Shown here: positions 8,443-16,299 of the stretch, piece after piece
How the letters are laid out: every line of letters begins with the position of its first letter
How positions within the stretch are numbered: position 1 is the first letter of the stretch
Assembly (NCBI GenBank): GCA_019694875.1
Contig: JAIBBC010000003.1
Coordinates: 248,001-312,000, forward strand
Length of the DNA: 64,000 bases
Source: Cyclobacteriaceae bacterium
Lineage (GTDB): Bacteria; Bacteroidota; Bacteroidia; Cytophagales; Cyclobacteriaceae
Direction: 5' to 3'
Program-made: the position numbers and the translations under genes
The notes under the pieces: generated by a model
Databases searched by the model: none
Told to the model about the DNA's origin: nothing
What the model saw: the letters and a program-made list of their open reading frames with translations, nothing else

Positions 8443-9669
8443 CTAATGCCGACCCTTACGAGGGGGTCTTTTTCCGCCAGGCCTTTTCCCCGAAAACCGC
8501 TTCTTCTTTTTCTTCGCTATCATCGGACTGTATGCAGGGCCCTCACCTAAGAACTCAGGCAGCGGTACTTTTGGGATTTCTTTTCCAATCAACGATTCAA
8601 TGCTGTAGAACTTCCGCTGATCAAGCTGATTGATAAAAGTAATTGCAGTTCCGGTGGTTTCCGCCCGCGCAGTTCTTCCGATGCGGTGAATGTAATCTTC
8701 CGGATCGGGCGGAACATCGTAGTTAATCACCAGACCAATCCCTTCCACATCGATTCCGCGTGAAAGTACATCGGTACCAATCAAAATAGAAAGCTGTTTG
8801 TTTTTAAATTCCCGAAGGATATTCTCGCGCTCGTTTTGTTCCAGGTCTGAATGAATGGCTTTTGCCGGGATGCCGATGCGGTGCAGTGTGTTATCGAGCT
8901 TCTTTACATTCTCTTTTGTAGATGCAAAGATGATCATGCTCTTGTAGTTGCCCGTTTTTACGATGTGCTTGAGCAACTCAATTTTTTGAGGTTCGTGAAC
9001 CACATATGCCTGCTGCAGAATACCTTCAGCCGGCTTGGAGATAGCGATGTTTACGGTTTGCGGATTGTTTAAAATTTTATCTGCCAGTGACCGAATGCGC
9101 GGTGGCATGGTTGCCGAGAACAAAAGCGTCTGCCGGTTCTTCGGAAGCTGATTGATAATCTTAATGATATCATCGTAGAAGCCCATGTCAAGCATGCGGT
9201 CCGCTTCATCCAGAACCAGGTGTTCGAGGTGATCGAGTTTAATCGCACCGGTAGCCAGCAACGAGATTAGCCTGCCCGGTGTGGCAATCACAATGTCGGC
9301 TCCTTCTTCAAGCGCTTTCTTCTGGATGTCCCATGTGGCGCCATCGCCACCACCGTAAACAGGAATAGAACTTACGCCTAAAAAATATGCGAAGCCTTCA
9401 ATCTGCTGATCGATCTGCTGGGCGAGTTCGCGCGTGGGCGCGATAACCAGTGTATTCAAATGCCGTGTTTCGGCATGAATGATATTGTTGAGGATTGGAA
9501 GAATGTAAGCAGCTGTTTTACCCGTTCCGGTTTGTGCACAGGCAATGAGATCCTTCTTTTCCAGAATGATCGGAATAGCCTGCTCCTGAATGGGTGTTGG
9601 CTTAGTGTAGCCCATGGAGGAAAGTCCATCCAACAGGCGCTCGTCAAAATTAAATTGCTGAAATAACAA
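8443..9669 (-). CDS. rhlE: DEAD-box ATP-dependent RNA helicase, RhlE-like
   Basis: A 408-residue cytoplasmic RNA helicase with all core motifs in order: Q motif (GYTKPTPIQEQAIP), motif I AQTGTGKTA, Ia PTRELAQQ, Ib TPGRL, II DEAD, III SAT, IV IIFAST, V GTDVLSRGIDV, VI HRIGRTARA. The tail (about 370-408) is short and basic (KKKKKRFSGKRPGGKRP), as in RhlE-type helicases. These enzymes unwind RNA during ribosome assembly or cold growth. It lies 67 nt downstream of the cold shock gene, separated by a terminator, so part of its transcription may be readthrough from cspA. The exact paralogue name is less certain than the family. Confidence 0.9.
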   Translation of the reverse strand: MLFQQFNFDERLLDGLSSMGYTKPTPIQEQAIPIILEKKDLIACAQTGTGKTAAYILPILNNIIHAETRHLNTLVIAPTRELAQQIDQQIEGFAYFLGVSSIPVYGGGDGATWDIQKKALEEGADIVIATPGRLISLLATGAIKLDHLEHLVLDEADRMLDMGFYDDIIKIINQLPKNRQTLLFSATMPPRIRSLADKILNNPQTVNIAISKPAEGILQQAYVVHEPQKIELLKHIVKTGNYKSMIIFASTKENVKKLDNTLHRIGIPAKAIHSDLEQNERENILREFKNKQLSILIGTDVLSRGIDVEGIGLVINYDVPPDPEDYIHRIGRTARAETTGTAITFINQLDQRKFYSIESLIGKEIPKVPLPEFLGEGPAYSPMIAKKKKKRFSGKRPGGKRPPRKGRH

Positions 9670-9690
9670 AGGGAGGTTGGTTTAGAAACT

Positions 9691-9720
9691 AAAAAGCCAG
9701 ACTGGCTAGCCTGGCTTTTT
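9691..9720. terminator. Perfect 10-bp stem terminator between csp and helicase genes
   Basis: AAAAAGCCAG (9691-9700) pairs fully with CTGGCTTTTT (9711-9720) around a 10-nt loop. It reads as an intrinsic terminator on both strands. On the minus strand it follows the cold shock gene and forms the leader of the helicase gene, where it could act as an attenuator. Confidence 0.85.
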
Positions 9721-9736
9721 ATGCATGCAAAGAGAA

Positions 9737-9928
9737 TTATCTTACAACGCGAACGTTAACCGCGTTTAATCCTTTCTTTCCTTCCTTAAGCTCGAACGTG
9801 ATCTTGTCGTTCTCACGGATTTTGTCAACAAGACCTGATACGTGTACAAAGTACTCCTTGTCTGTGCCTGCTTCCTTTACGAAACCGAAACCTTTGGCTT
9901 CGTTAAAGAATTTTACTGTTCCTTCCAT
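9737..9928 (-). CDS. cspA: Cold shock domain protein (63 aa)
   Basis: A 63-residue single cold-shock-domain protein. It has the start MEGTVKFFNEAKGFGFV with RNP-1 (GFGFV) and RNP-2 (YFVHVS), ending in the last beta strand (KGLNAVNVRVV). It binds single-stranded RNA and DNA and melts mRNA structure. Length is typical for Bacteroidota CspA-type proteins. It has its own strong promoter (9963-9992) and terminator (9691-9720), with the helicase gene downstream and the desaturase gene upstream on the same strand. Confidence 0.93.
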   Translation of the reverse strand: MEGTVKFFNEAKGFGFVKEAGTDKEYFVHVSGLVDKIRENDKITFELKEGKKGLNAVNVRVVR

Positions 9929-9962
9929 TGTAATAATTGTGATAATTGAATTAATAATTCGG

Positions 9963-9992
9963 TAAAGATACGCAGAATTATCAGTTCTCCAA
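9963..9992 (-). promoter_or_regulatory. Promoter of the cold shock gene
   Basis: On the minus strand TTG (9992-9990) and TATCTTTA (9970-9963) are spaced by 19 nt, a near-consensus Bacteroidota promoter. The AT-rich leader before the ATG at 9928 is only about 30 nt, much shorter than the long thermosensing leader of E. coli cspA. Confidence 0.65.
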
Positions 9993-10011
9993 CTACCTTA
10001 TTTACATAGGT

Positions 10012-10788
10012 TTACGCGGCCTTCTTCAGGCGTTCCCGCTGTACGCGCATCTGGGCATTTTCTGTGAGCGTGATTACCTTCAGCTTTGCCAGCAGGCGGA
10101 TAACCTGATAGGTCGGGTCAACCTCATGCCACCGAACACCACCGAAATTAGCCCGGTTGCCGAATTTGTGGTGATTGTTGTGATAGCTCTCACCCATCAT
10201 CAGGAAATCGACCGGCAAAAAGTTAGTTGATGTATCGCCCACTTTGAAATTACGGTAGCCATATTTGTGCGCAAACCAGTTGATGATTGCACCGTGAATC
10301 GGGCTCATCAAAAACTGCAGCGGCAATAACAGCCACAACCACCAGTGTGTAGCAAACGTAGCATACACAGCTACATAAATGGCACCCCAGAAAATGCGTG
10401 ACGGCCATGAACGGGCAAACTTGTCGAATGCATCCCACTTGGGCACACCCTCCGTAAAGCGTTCGTCTACGAGCATGCGGCCGTTGGCAATATCGGAATA
10501 GATGGTTTTTGTTTTCCACATCATATTCCAGATGGTCTCATCGTATTTTGGTGAGTGCGGGTCGTTTTCGGTATCCGCGAAAGCGTGGTGCATCCTGTGC
10601 ATGACGCCATATCCATAGGGGCTCAGATAGTTGGAGCCCTGAAAAATCCAGGTTAAAACATAAAATACTTTTTCCGTGCGCTTACTCATGGTAAACGACT
10701 TGTGTGAGGCATAACGATGCAGGAAAAAGGTTTGAAAGAACAGCGACAAATACCAATGTGCTGCAAAAAAGATCAGAATTACTTCCAT
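10012..10788 (-). CDS. Acyl-CoA (stearoyl-type delta-9) fatty acid desaturase
   Basis: A membrane di-iron desaturase of 258 residues if the ATG at 10788 is used, or 269 from the ATG at 10821; I prefer 10788 because family members usually start just before the first hydrophobic segment, and because 10821 sits in a GCCCA-TTG-TGGGC inverted repeat only about 12 nt from the predicted transcription start. The three histidine boxes are visible: HRYASH, HRMHH and HNNHH, with four hydrophobic segments between them. It introduces a cis double bond in acyl chains and thereby raises membrane fluidity. The gene lies just downstream of the ECF sigma gene and of an ECF41-like promoter (10840-10867). Confidence 0.88.
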   Translation of the reverse strand: MEVILIFFAAHWYLSLFFQTFFLHRYASHKSFTMSKRTEKVFYVLTWIFQGSNYLSPYGYGVMHRMHHAFADTENDPHSPKYDETIWNMMWKTKTIYSDIANGRMLVDERFTEGVPKWDAFDKFARSWPSRIFWGAIYVAVYATFATHWWLWLLLPLQFLMSPIHGAIINWFAHKYGYRNFKVGDTSTNFLPVDFLMMGESYHNNHHKFGNRANFGGVRWHEVDPTYQVIRLLAKLKVITLTENAQMRVQRERLKKAA

Positions 10789-10839
10789 TAACTCAAAAAC
10801 GTTTAGGTTCACACAGCCCATTGTGGGCCGATGTACTGT

Positions 10840-10867
10840 AAGACAAAACCGTTCGAGATTTGTGACA
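10840..10867 (-). promoter_or_regulatory. Candidate ECF41/SigJ-type promoter upstream of the desaturase
   Basis: On the minus strand TGTCACA (10867-10861) is followed after 15 nt by TGTCTT (10845-10840). ECF41-family sigma factors are reported to use TGTCACA at -35 and CGTC at -10, so all of the -35 box and three of four -10 bases match. The site lies between the stop of an ECF41-like sigma gene (10884) and the desaturase start. No such box is seen upstream of the sigma gene itself. Confidence 0.6.
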
Positions 10868-10883
10868 GATTTCCGGAAAAACT

Positions 10884-11498
10884 TCAGGATTTCTTATCCG
10901 GGCCGGAAGAAATGTCGTTTTTGAGATGCTGAATGAAGATTGACGGACTTGCCGAGCAGGCTTTCTTGAATGCCTCAAGCAAATGACTATCAGGAAGTTC
11001 GAAGTGAATTTTCGCAGTCGAATCGCTTAATTTCTTCTTTGCACGGCTCAATAACTGGCGGCAATGATCACCCTTCTTGTCGAGCACTTTCTGAATTGAC
11101 TCGTAATCAAATTCAAACACTTCGCGGAGCAGGTAGGCTGCACGCTCAAGTGGTTCAAGCTTCGACTGCAAAACTTTAAACGCTGCCGAAAGCTCGGCTT
11201 CCATATCCAGGTGCTTGAAGTCGGTTTCTTTAAACCGTACGATAAGTTGCGAAAGCTTGCTTGATTCCCAATACTCCTCCTTTTTCTTACGAAGGGTATT
11301 GAGGTGATTTTTGCAGTTATTGATAACAGACGTAATCAGGTAGGCTTTGGTATTCTGGATCTTCGTTTGGTCGATGCTTAACCATTTTACAAACGTATCC
11401 TGAACCATATCTTCAGCATCCTGCTTGCAACGCAAAATGTTGTACGCAACACTGTGCAGCAGCGGGTGATAAAGCGCGATTGCCTGAGCCTGATTCAT
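10884..11498 (-). CDS. ECF RNA polymerase sigma factor, ECF41/SigJ-like, shortened C-terminus
   Basis: A 204-residue sigma-70 family factor. Region 2 covers about residues 8-70 (YHPLLHSVAYNIL, DAEDMVQDTFVKWL) and region 4 about 105-160 (LEPLERAAYLLREVF, then DHCRQLLSRAKKKL). The LLREVFxxDY and CRQLLSRA segments are hallmarks of the ECF41/SigJ type. Normal ECF41 proteins reach about 300 residues through a SnoaL-like regulatory domain; here only about one helix remains (DSHLLEAFKKACSAS, 170-184), then the protein ends, and the WLPEP linker motif is not seen. No anti-sigma gene is next to it. The likely target is the desaturase 95 nt downstream. Confidence 0.88.
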   Translation of the reverse strand: MNQAQAIALYHPLLHSVAYNILRCKQDAEDMVQDTFVKWLSIDQTKIQNTKAYLITSVINNCKNHLNTLRKKKEEYWESSKLSQLIVRFKETDFKHLDMEAELSAAFKVLQSKLEPLERAAYLLREVFEFDYESIQKVLDKKGDHCRQLLSRAKKKLSDSTAKIHFELPDSHLLEAFKKACSASPSIFIQHLKNDISSGPDKKS

Positions 11499-11571
11499 TG
11501 TGTAAAGTTACCACTAATTTCCCGAAAAAACGCATTTTTGACCCGTTATCTCAACCCCTGAACGCCTACCC

Positions 11572-11961
11572 ATGAAGAACACATTCATACATTCGATTAC
11601 GGTTACTCCTGATGACATAGACGAGATGAACCACGTCAATAATGTAGTCTATCTGCGGTGGGTTCAGGATGCAGCCGCTGCGCATTGGGATGCCATTGCT
11701 TCGGATGAAATGAAACGCAAGTATGCGTGGGTTGTGCTGCGCCACGAAATCGACTATAAAAGTCCTGCACTTCTAGGTGATCCCGTACAAGCGGAAACAT
11801 GGGTGAGTTCCCGCGAAGGCGTGCGGTCCGTAAGACATGTGCGACTAACCCATGGGGCCTCGGGAGTTTTGTTTGCCGAAGCTGTTACAACGTGGTGCCT
11901 GCTGGATGCAGTTACGAAAAGACCGAGGAGAATTGAATCCGATATAACGTCAATCTTCTAG
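11572..11961 (+). CDS. Acyl-CoA thioesterase, 4HBT hot-dog fold
   Basis: A 129-residue single hot-dog domain. The family signature is clear: TPDDIDEMNHVNNVVYLRWVQDAA near residues 12-35, where the aspartate and HVNN mark the 4-hydroxybenzoyl-CoA thioesterase active-site turn, followed by the sheet (HEIDYKSPALLGDPVQAETWV). It probably hydrolyses acyl-CoA or acyl-ACP thioesters in the cytoplasm. It is divergent from the sigma factor gene with 73 nt between the starts, so both have promoters there. Confidence 0.85.
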   Translation: MKNTFIHSITVTPDDIDEMNHVNNVVYLRWVQDAAAAHWDAIASDEMKRKYAWVVLRHEIDYKSPALLGDPVQAETWVSSREGVRSVRHVRLTHGASGVLFAEAVTTWCLLDAVTKRPRRIESDITSIF

Positions 11962-12017
11962 CCGGACTGCGTCATATTCGGTGCGTCAGTTCGTTATCTT
12001 GCCTAAAACACCCGGTT

Positions 12018-12560
12018 ATGAAAAAGCTTCTCCTGCCCGCACTTATTGGCTTCGCTCAGATTGTATGGGCTCAAAACGCAACATCCTACGGAAATTTTAA
12101 ACTCGTTGACCAGGAAATTATCTACCAGCACGTGTTCGAACAGGATTCGATTACGCCTGCCAAGCTTGAGACATTCTATAAAAAACTGCCATACGTTTCG
12201 AATGTTACCACCAAACCTGACGGACTTGAGTTTGACGTAAACGATATGACCGTTGACTACAAGAAATTTCAATTCAGCCAGGTGGCAACACCGGCCATCA
12301 TTCAAACGGGCAAATACAGCGGCAAAGTTACCGTGGGCGTTAAGGATGGTCGCTATCGCGTTACGGTAAAGTCAATTCAGCTTACCGGTGACAACGTTTA
12401 TAAAAAGATAACCAGCAAAGAAAATCTTACCACCTACGCTAGCAAAAACAACGGTACCATACTCCACCCCGACTGGTGCCGGCCAAATCAATTGGGATTG
12501 CTCGACAAAGCTTTTACAGACAGACTTCAATTCAAAGATCAGGACGACAGCGACTGGTGA
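12018..12560 (+). CDS. Secreted hypothetical protein (180 aa)
   Basis: A 180-residue protein with a signal peptide (cleavage likely after IVWAQ, residue 19). The mature part is a mixed alpha/beta domain (LVDQEIIYQHVFEQDS, PAKLETFYKKLP, GKYSGKVTVGVKDGRYRVTVKSIQL); this pattern recalls periplasmic DUF4468-like domains, but I am not certain. One cysteine lies in the HPDWCRPNQ segment near the end. Its 3' end overlaps the convergent RDD gene by 22 nt. Confidence 0.65.
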   Translation: MKKLLLPALIGFAQIVWAQNATSYGNFKLVDQEIIYQHVFEQDSITPAKLETFYKKLPYVSNVTTKPDGLEFDVNDMTVDYKKFQFSQVATPAIIQTGKYSGKVTVGVKDGRYRVTVKSIQLTGDNVYKKITSKENLTTYASKNNGTILHPDWCRPNQLGLLDKAFTDRLQFKDQDDSDW

Positions 12561-13069
12561 TGATCTATCACGTGCCGAACACGTGTGCCTGACAAAAAAT
12601 CATAAACGCTCCTGCTGCCTTTTGTGCCTACGATTGTCATGAAGTAGATGATGACGAGCACTTGCGGTCCGATCAGCAACAGCCAAATCCACACAGGCGT
12701 TTCAGGCGTGTTGATGTTGTTTATCCACAGAATGCCCGCATGCGCAAATTCCCAGGGAAGAAATTTGACAATGTTTCTGAAAATAATGTTTCGTGTAGTA
12801 AGCGAGGCAGCCGTCACTTCAATTTTCATTACGCGCTTGCCAACCGTTGCGTGACGTTTACCGGATTCAGTTACTATTCCGTATAGTACCACCGGGAGTG
12901 TTAACGTCAGGAAACCAACGAGCTGACCCTTAACGGGATGCATAGCCTTCAGCGTTATTATTTCCAGCGAAGAAAGCGCGGCCATAATCCCGAATAAGAA
13001 ACAGGCATAGATTACAATAAGTAACCAATCCACGAGCCAGGCAAGTATGCGTTTAAAAATCAGGTGCAT
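12539..13069 (-). CDS. RDD family membrane protein (176 aa)
   Basis: A 176-residue integral membrane protein with three to four transmembrane segments. The RDD signature is present: RILAWLVDWLLIV at the start (R and D conserved), then a cytoplasmic GKRHATVGKRVMKIEV loop at about residues 70-85. Function is unknown; some RDD proteins have been linked to ion transport. It begins 3 nt after the PBP1A stop, so both belong to one transcript. Confidence 0.82.
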   Translation of the reverse strand: MHLIFKRILAWLVDWLLIVIYACFLFGIMAALSSLEIITLKAMHPVKGQLVGFLTLTLPVVLYGIVTESGKRHATVGKRVMKIEVTAASLTTRNIIFRNIVKFLPWEFAHAGILWINNINTPETPVWIWLLLIGPQVLVIIYFMTIVGTKGSRSVYDFLSGTRVRHVIDHHQSLSS

Positions 13070-13072
13070 GAA

Positions 13073-15565
13073 CTAACCTCCTTCCATAGGCTCTGCAATT
13101 ACGTTGGCGAGTGAGTCGCGCTTTTGCTTCGCTGCGGCCAGTTTAAGTTTTCGTTTATAAAGCGTTTGCAGGAATGTTTCCGGTGGCGGTGCAACCGAAG
13201 TATCGGCCGCAATGGTTGAATCGCGTTTATAGATCGACTGCTGAATGTCGAATATCAGGTCGTCACTTAACTCATACAAGTCACAGTCAAGCTTCTTATA
13301 CATTTCAGACGTTGGATTGGGGAATTTAGCCTGACTAATATTTTTGTAAGCCGGATCATTATTGATCTGTTTGAAAAAGGCGCCCGTAATCGGTAACGCG
13401 GTTGCCGAGCCCTGACCAAGGTCTGTTCTGCGAAAGCGGATCCGCGGATCATCAGCGCCAACCCATGTGCCCACCACGAGATTGGGTGTTGCCGCCATAA
13501 ACCAACCATCCGCATTGGATTGGGTTGTGCCGGTTTTACCAGCCACATCGTTATACACGCCATACTGATAGCGGAGACGACCGGCTGTGCCTTCGTTCAC
13601 TACACCTTTCATCAGCGCGATAATGAGTCCGGCAGTTTGTTCGGAGAAGACACGTTTGCCCGATCCTTCCGGCCGGAAGTTGTTGTAAACTTTTCCATCG
13701 AGGTCATGGATCGAACTGACATAAAACGGTTTGGTAGTAACACCGCCATTGGCGAAGCAGGCATAGACTGTAGTCATCTCCATAAGCGATATCGAAGAGG
13801 ACCCGAGTGCGATGGAGGGTACATCCGGCATTTCACTCGTTACTCCCATCTCACGTGCAAGTTCCATCGTCTTTCCCACGCCCGCCATCTGAATCAGCTT
13901 AACGGAAACAGTATTAACGGAATATGCCAAGCCACCGCGCATGGAATAGTTTACCTGATAGTCGACTTGTGTATTGCGGGGTGTCCACTTCTCTCCTTCC
14001 TTATCGATGTACGTCTGCTGCGATGCCGAAATCATTCCGCAAGGCTCAATACCCTCTTCAAGCGCCATCGCATAAACAATTGGTTTGAAAATTGACCCTA
14101 CTTGTCGCTTGGTATTTTCGTTCACGTGGTCGTACTGATAGAAATCGTGATCAATTCCGCCAACCCACGCGCGTATTGCACCGGTGGACGGTTCCATAGC
14201 AAGCAAGCCCGCGTTCAGGTATTGGAGATGATGAATGATTGAGTCAATGGGGCTGACTGTTTTTTCTTCCACACCTTGCCAGGTAAACAGTTTCATGGGA
14301 ACGGGCTTTTGTAACTCGATCATGATATCGTCTTCCGACATACCCGATTCTTTAAGCTTGATGTATCGGGGTGAACGCTGAATGGCCTGCTCCAGAACTT
14401 CCTCTTTTCCTTTCCAGGGTTTATCGCGGCCCCAGTGGCTGAAAAATGTTCGCTGAGTTTCGGTCATCTGTTTTGTAACCGCAGCTTCAGCATACTCCTG
14501 CAATTTAGAATCAATAGTAGTGTATATCTTGAGACCATCGGTATACAGGTTGTATGGCTCACCATCTTCCTTTTCGTTGTTCTTGCACCAGTTTAATAAC
14601 TCCGCTTTGAGGTATTCTCGAAAATAAGGTGCCAAGCCCTGGTGATGCGAAATTTTATTATACTCAAGCTCTAAGGGGAGTTTTTTAAGCGAGTCGGCCT
14701 TTGACTTTTTCAGGTATTTATACTTTACCATTTGATTGAGCACCACATTCCTCCTGGTTAGGGAACGATCGGGAAACAACCTGGGATTGTAACTGTGCGT
14801 TGCTTTGAGCATTCCTACCAATACCGCAGCCTGGTCGATTGTCAGGTCTTTTGCTTTAACGGAATAAAATCTGTCGGCCGCAGCTTCAATGCCATACACG
14901 TTATCGGCAAACGGTACGGTGTTGAGGTACATCGTAATGATTTCCTCTTTTGAGTAAATATCTTCAAGTTTTAATGCTGTGCGGAATTCGCGCAGCTTGT
15001 TAATCAGCATTGAAAACATCCAATACTTTTTACGCGGATATAAATTCTTCGACAACTGTTGCGTAAGCGTACTTCCCCCACCGGAGGATTCATCCTGTTG
15101 AATAATAGATTTGACGATTACGCGGCCCAGGCTTCGATAGTCCACACCTTCATGCTTATAGAACCGTGCATCTTCCGTAGCAATGAGTGCGTCAAAAACT
15201 GCCGGTGCGATATCGCTGTGCGCAACTTCCGTTCGATCCTGGATATAATACCGGCCGAGCAGAACACTGTCGGCACTGTAAACTTCCGAGGCCACCTGAT
15301 TCCGGATTCTTCTTAACTCGCTGTTCCAGGGTGTTTCAATCCACACAACAAAGAGCAGAATGAACAGCAGAAAGAATGGCGGACCAAGAATGTATGCCGC
15401 CTTTCGGGCGCGTGGATGCGTTTGAAAATAACGTAGAACCTTGTCGTAGTACGGTTTAACGTAAGGCTGAATCTTTAACCAGTACGGCCAGGCCCAACGA
15501 TAAAAACCAATCGCCCATTTTTTAATGGTCCTGAAAATGATCTCAAAAAATCTTCGAAGCGTCAC
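13073..15565 (-). CDS. mrcA: Class A penicillin-binding protein (transglycosylase/transpeptidase)
   Basis: An 830-residue bifunctional peptidoglycan synthase. A basic N-terminus is followed by one membrane anchor (about 58-77). The GT51 domain has EDARFYKHEGVDY with catalytic E131, then GGGSTLTQQLSKNL. The transpeptidase domain has SIFK (S491-K494), SVN (S549-N551) and KTGT (677-680). The cytoplasmic tail before the anchor is about 57 residues and rich in basic and aromatic residues. It polymerises and cross-links glycan strands on the periplasmic face. The RDD gene follows after 3 nt. The symbol follows the family of E. coli PBP1a. Confidence 0.93.
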   Translation of the reverse strand: MTLRRFFEIIFRTIKKWAIGFYRWAWPYWLKIQPYVKPYYDKVLRYFQTHPRARKAAYILGPPFFLLFILLFVVWIETPWNSELRRIRNQVASEVYSADSVLLGRYYIQDRTEVAHSDIAPAVFDALIATEDARFYKHEGVDYRSLGRVIVKSIIQQDESSGGGSTLTQQLSKNLYPRKKYWMFSMLINKLREFRTALKLEDIYSKEEIITMYLNTVPFADNVYGIEAAADRFYSVKAKDLTIDQAAVLVGMLKATHSYNPRLFPDRSLTRRNVVLNQMVKYKYLKKSKADSLKKLPLELEYNKISHHQGLAPYFREYLKAELLNWCKNNEKEDGEPYNLYTDGLKIYTTIDSKLQEYAEAAVTKQMTETQRTFFSHWGRDKPWKGKEEVLEQAIQRSPRYIKLKESGMSEDDIMIELQKPVPMKLFTWQGVEEKTVSPIDSIIHHLQYLNAGLLAMEPSTGAIRAWVGGIDHDFYQYDHVNENTKRQVGSIFKPIVYAMALEEGIEPCGMISASQQTYIDKEGEKWTPRNTQVDYQVNYSMRGGLAYSVNTVSVKLIQMAGVGKTMELAREMGVTSEMPDVPSIALGSSSISLMEMTTVYACFANGGVTTKPFYVSSIHDLDGKVYNNFRPEGSGKRVFSEQTAGLIIALMKGVVNEGTAGRLRYQYGVYNDVAGKTGTTQSNADGWFMAATPNLVVGTWVGADDPRIRFRRTDLGQGSATALPITGAFFKQINNDPAYKNISQAKFPNPTSEMYKKLDCDLYELSDDLIFDIQQSIYKRDSTIAADTSVAPPPETFLQTLYKRKLKLAAAKQKRDSLANVIAEPMEGG

Positions 15566-15692
15566 AAAAGTCAGAAATGAATCTTTAAGATAGGCAACCG
15601 GGCATTGGAGTGCAAAAAAATTGTCCGGCTAACGGTTAAATAGATCGGTGTGTGTAAGATTTGTCGCTGTTTTGTTTGTGAGAACGGGCGTC

Positions 15693-16295
15693 TCAGCCGT
15701 TGAACAACTTGTTGCGTGTGATCGATTTGCCCTTCCTGATCAAATTTGCATGATAAAAAGACGGTATATCATGATCCCATGCCGGAAGCAATGCATAGAT
15801 TAAAATGCTGTCGAGTCTCGATAACATTGCAAGCGCGACCATAATTTGAAAAGCAATTTGCGATGAGCCCGAGAGAATAATAACTGAAAAAGCAACCGCA
15901 ACTGAAATCCCCCACACTTTTGATATCAGGTTGTGTGGCGAAGGGCCTTTTCTGAAACGAAGCCAAGATACCATGAACACTACTGCTTCACAACTCAATA
16001 TCACGCACACCCAGGGAACTATTGACGCAGTATACAAAGGATAAAGCACGTAGCAAGATGCGAAGATCATCAGCCAGAAAAACCGATCAACGATTGAATC
16101 AAGCTTTCGTAAAGAAACGGTTGAGATGCCAAGCCTTCGTGCGATAATGCCATCAAAAATATCGGTCAGCAGTTCGGTTATCATCAACGCAAAAATCCAA
16201 ACGCGAAAATCTTCGCCTTGCCAGGCGAACAAGACGCACACCAAACCAATGACTATTCTCGAATAAACAAGAATGTGCGGAACGCGGTTGAGCAT
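15693..16295 (-). CDS. CDP-alcohol phosphatidyltransferase family protein with altered motif
   Basis: A 200-residue membrane protein with about six helices. The CDP-alcohol phosphotransferase motif D-x2-DG-x2-AR-x8-G-x3-D-x3-D is seen as D45, D48-G49, A52-R53, D66 and D70, but the glycine between AR and the third Asp is Leu62. The four metal-binding aspartates are intact. The family joins CDP-diacylglycerol to an alcohol such as glycerol phosphate or inositol. The substrate is unclear, and the glycine change may mark a divergent subgroup. The OmpA/PD40 gene ends 4 nt upstream, so they are cotranscribed. Confidence 0.78.
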   Translation of the reverse strand: MLNRVPHILVYSRIVIGLVCVLFAWQGEDFRVWIFALMITELLTDIFDGIIARRLGISTVSLRKLDSIVDRFFWLMIFASCYVLYPLYTASIVPWVCVILSCEAVVFMVSWLRFRKGPSPHNLISKVWGISVAVAFSVIILSGSSQIAFQIMVALAMLSRLDSILIYALLPAWDHDIPSFYHANLIRKGKSITRNKLFNG

Positions 16296-16299
16296 CCGT

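Noticed and set aside
13520-14095. 191-codon frame opposite the class A PBP
   Set aside because: Shadow of the transpeptidase domain; no motif and many Cys and His.
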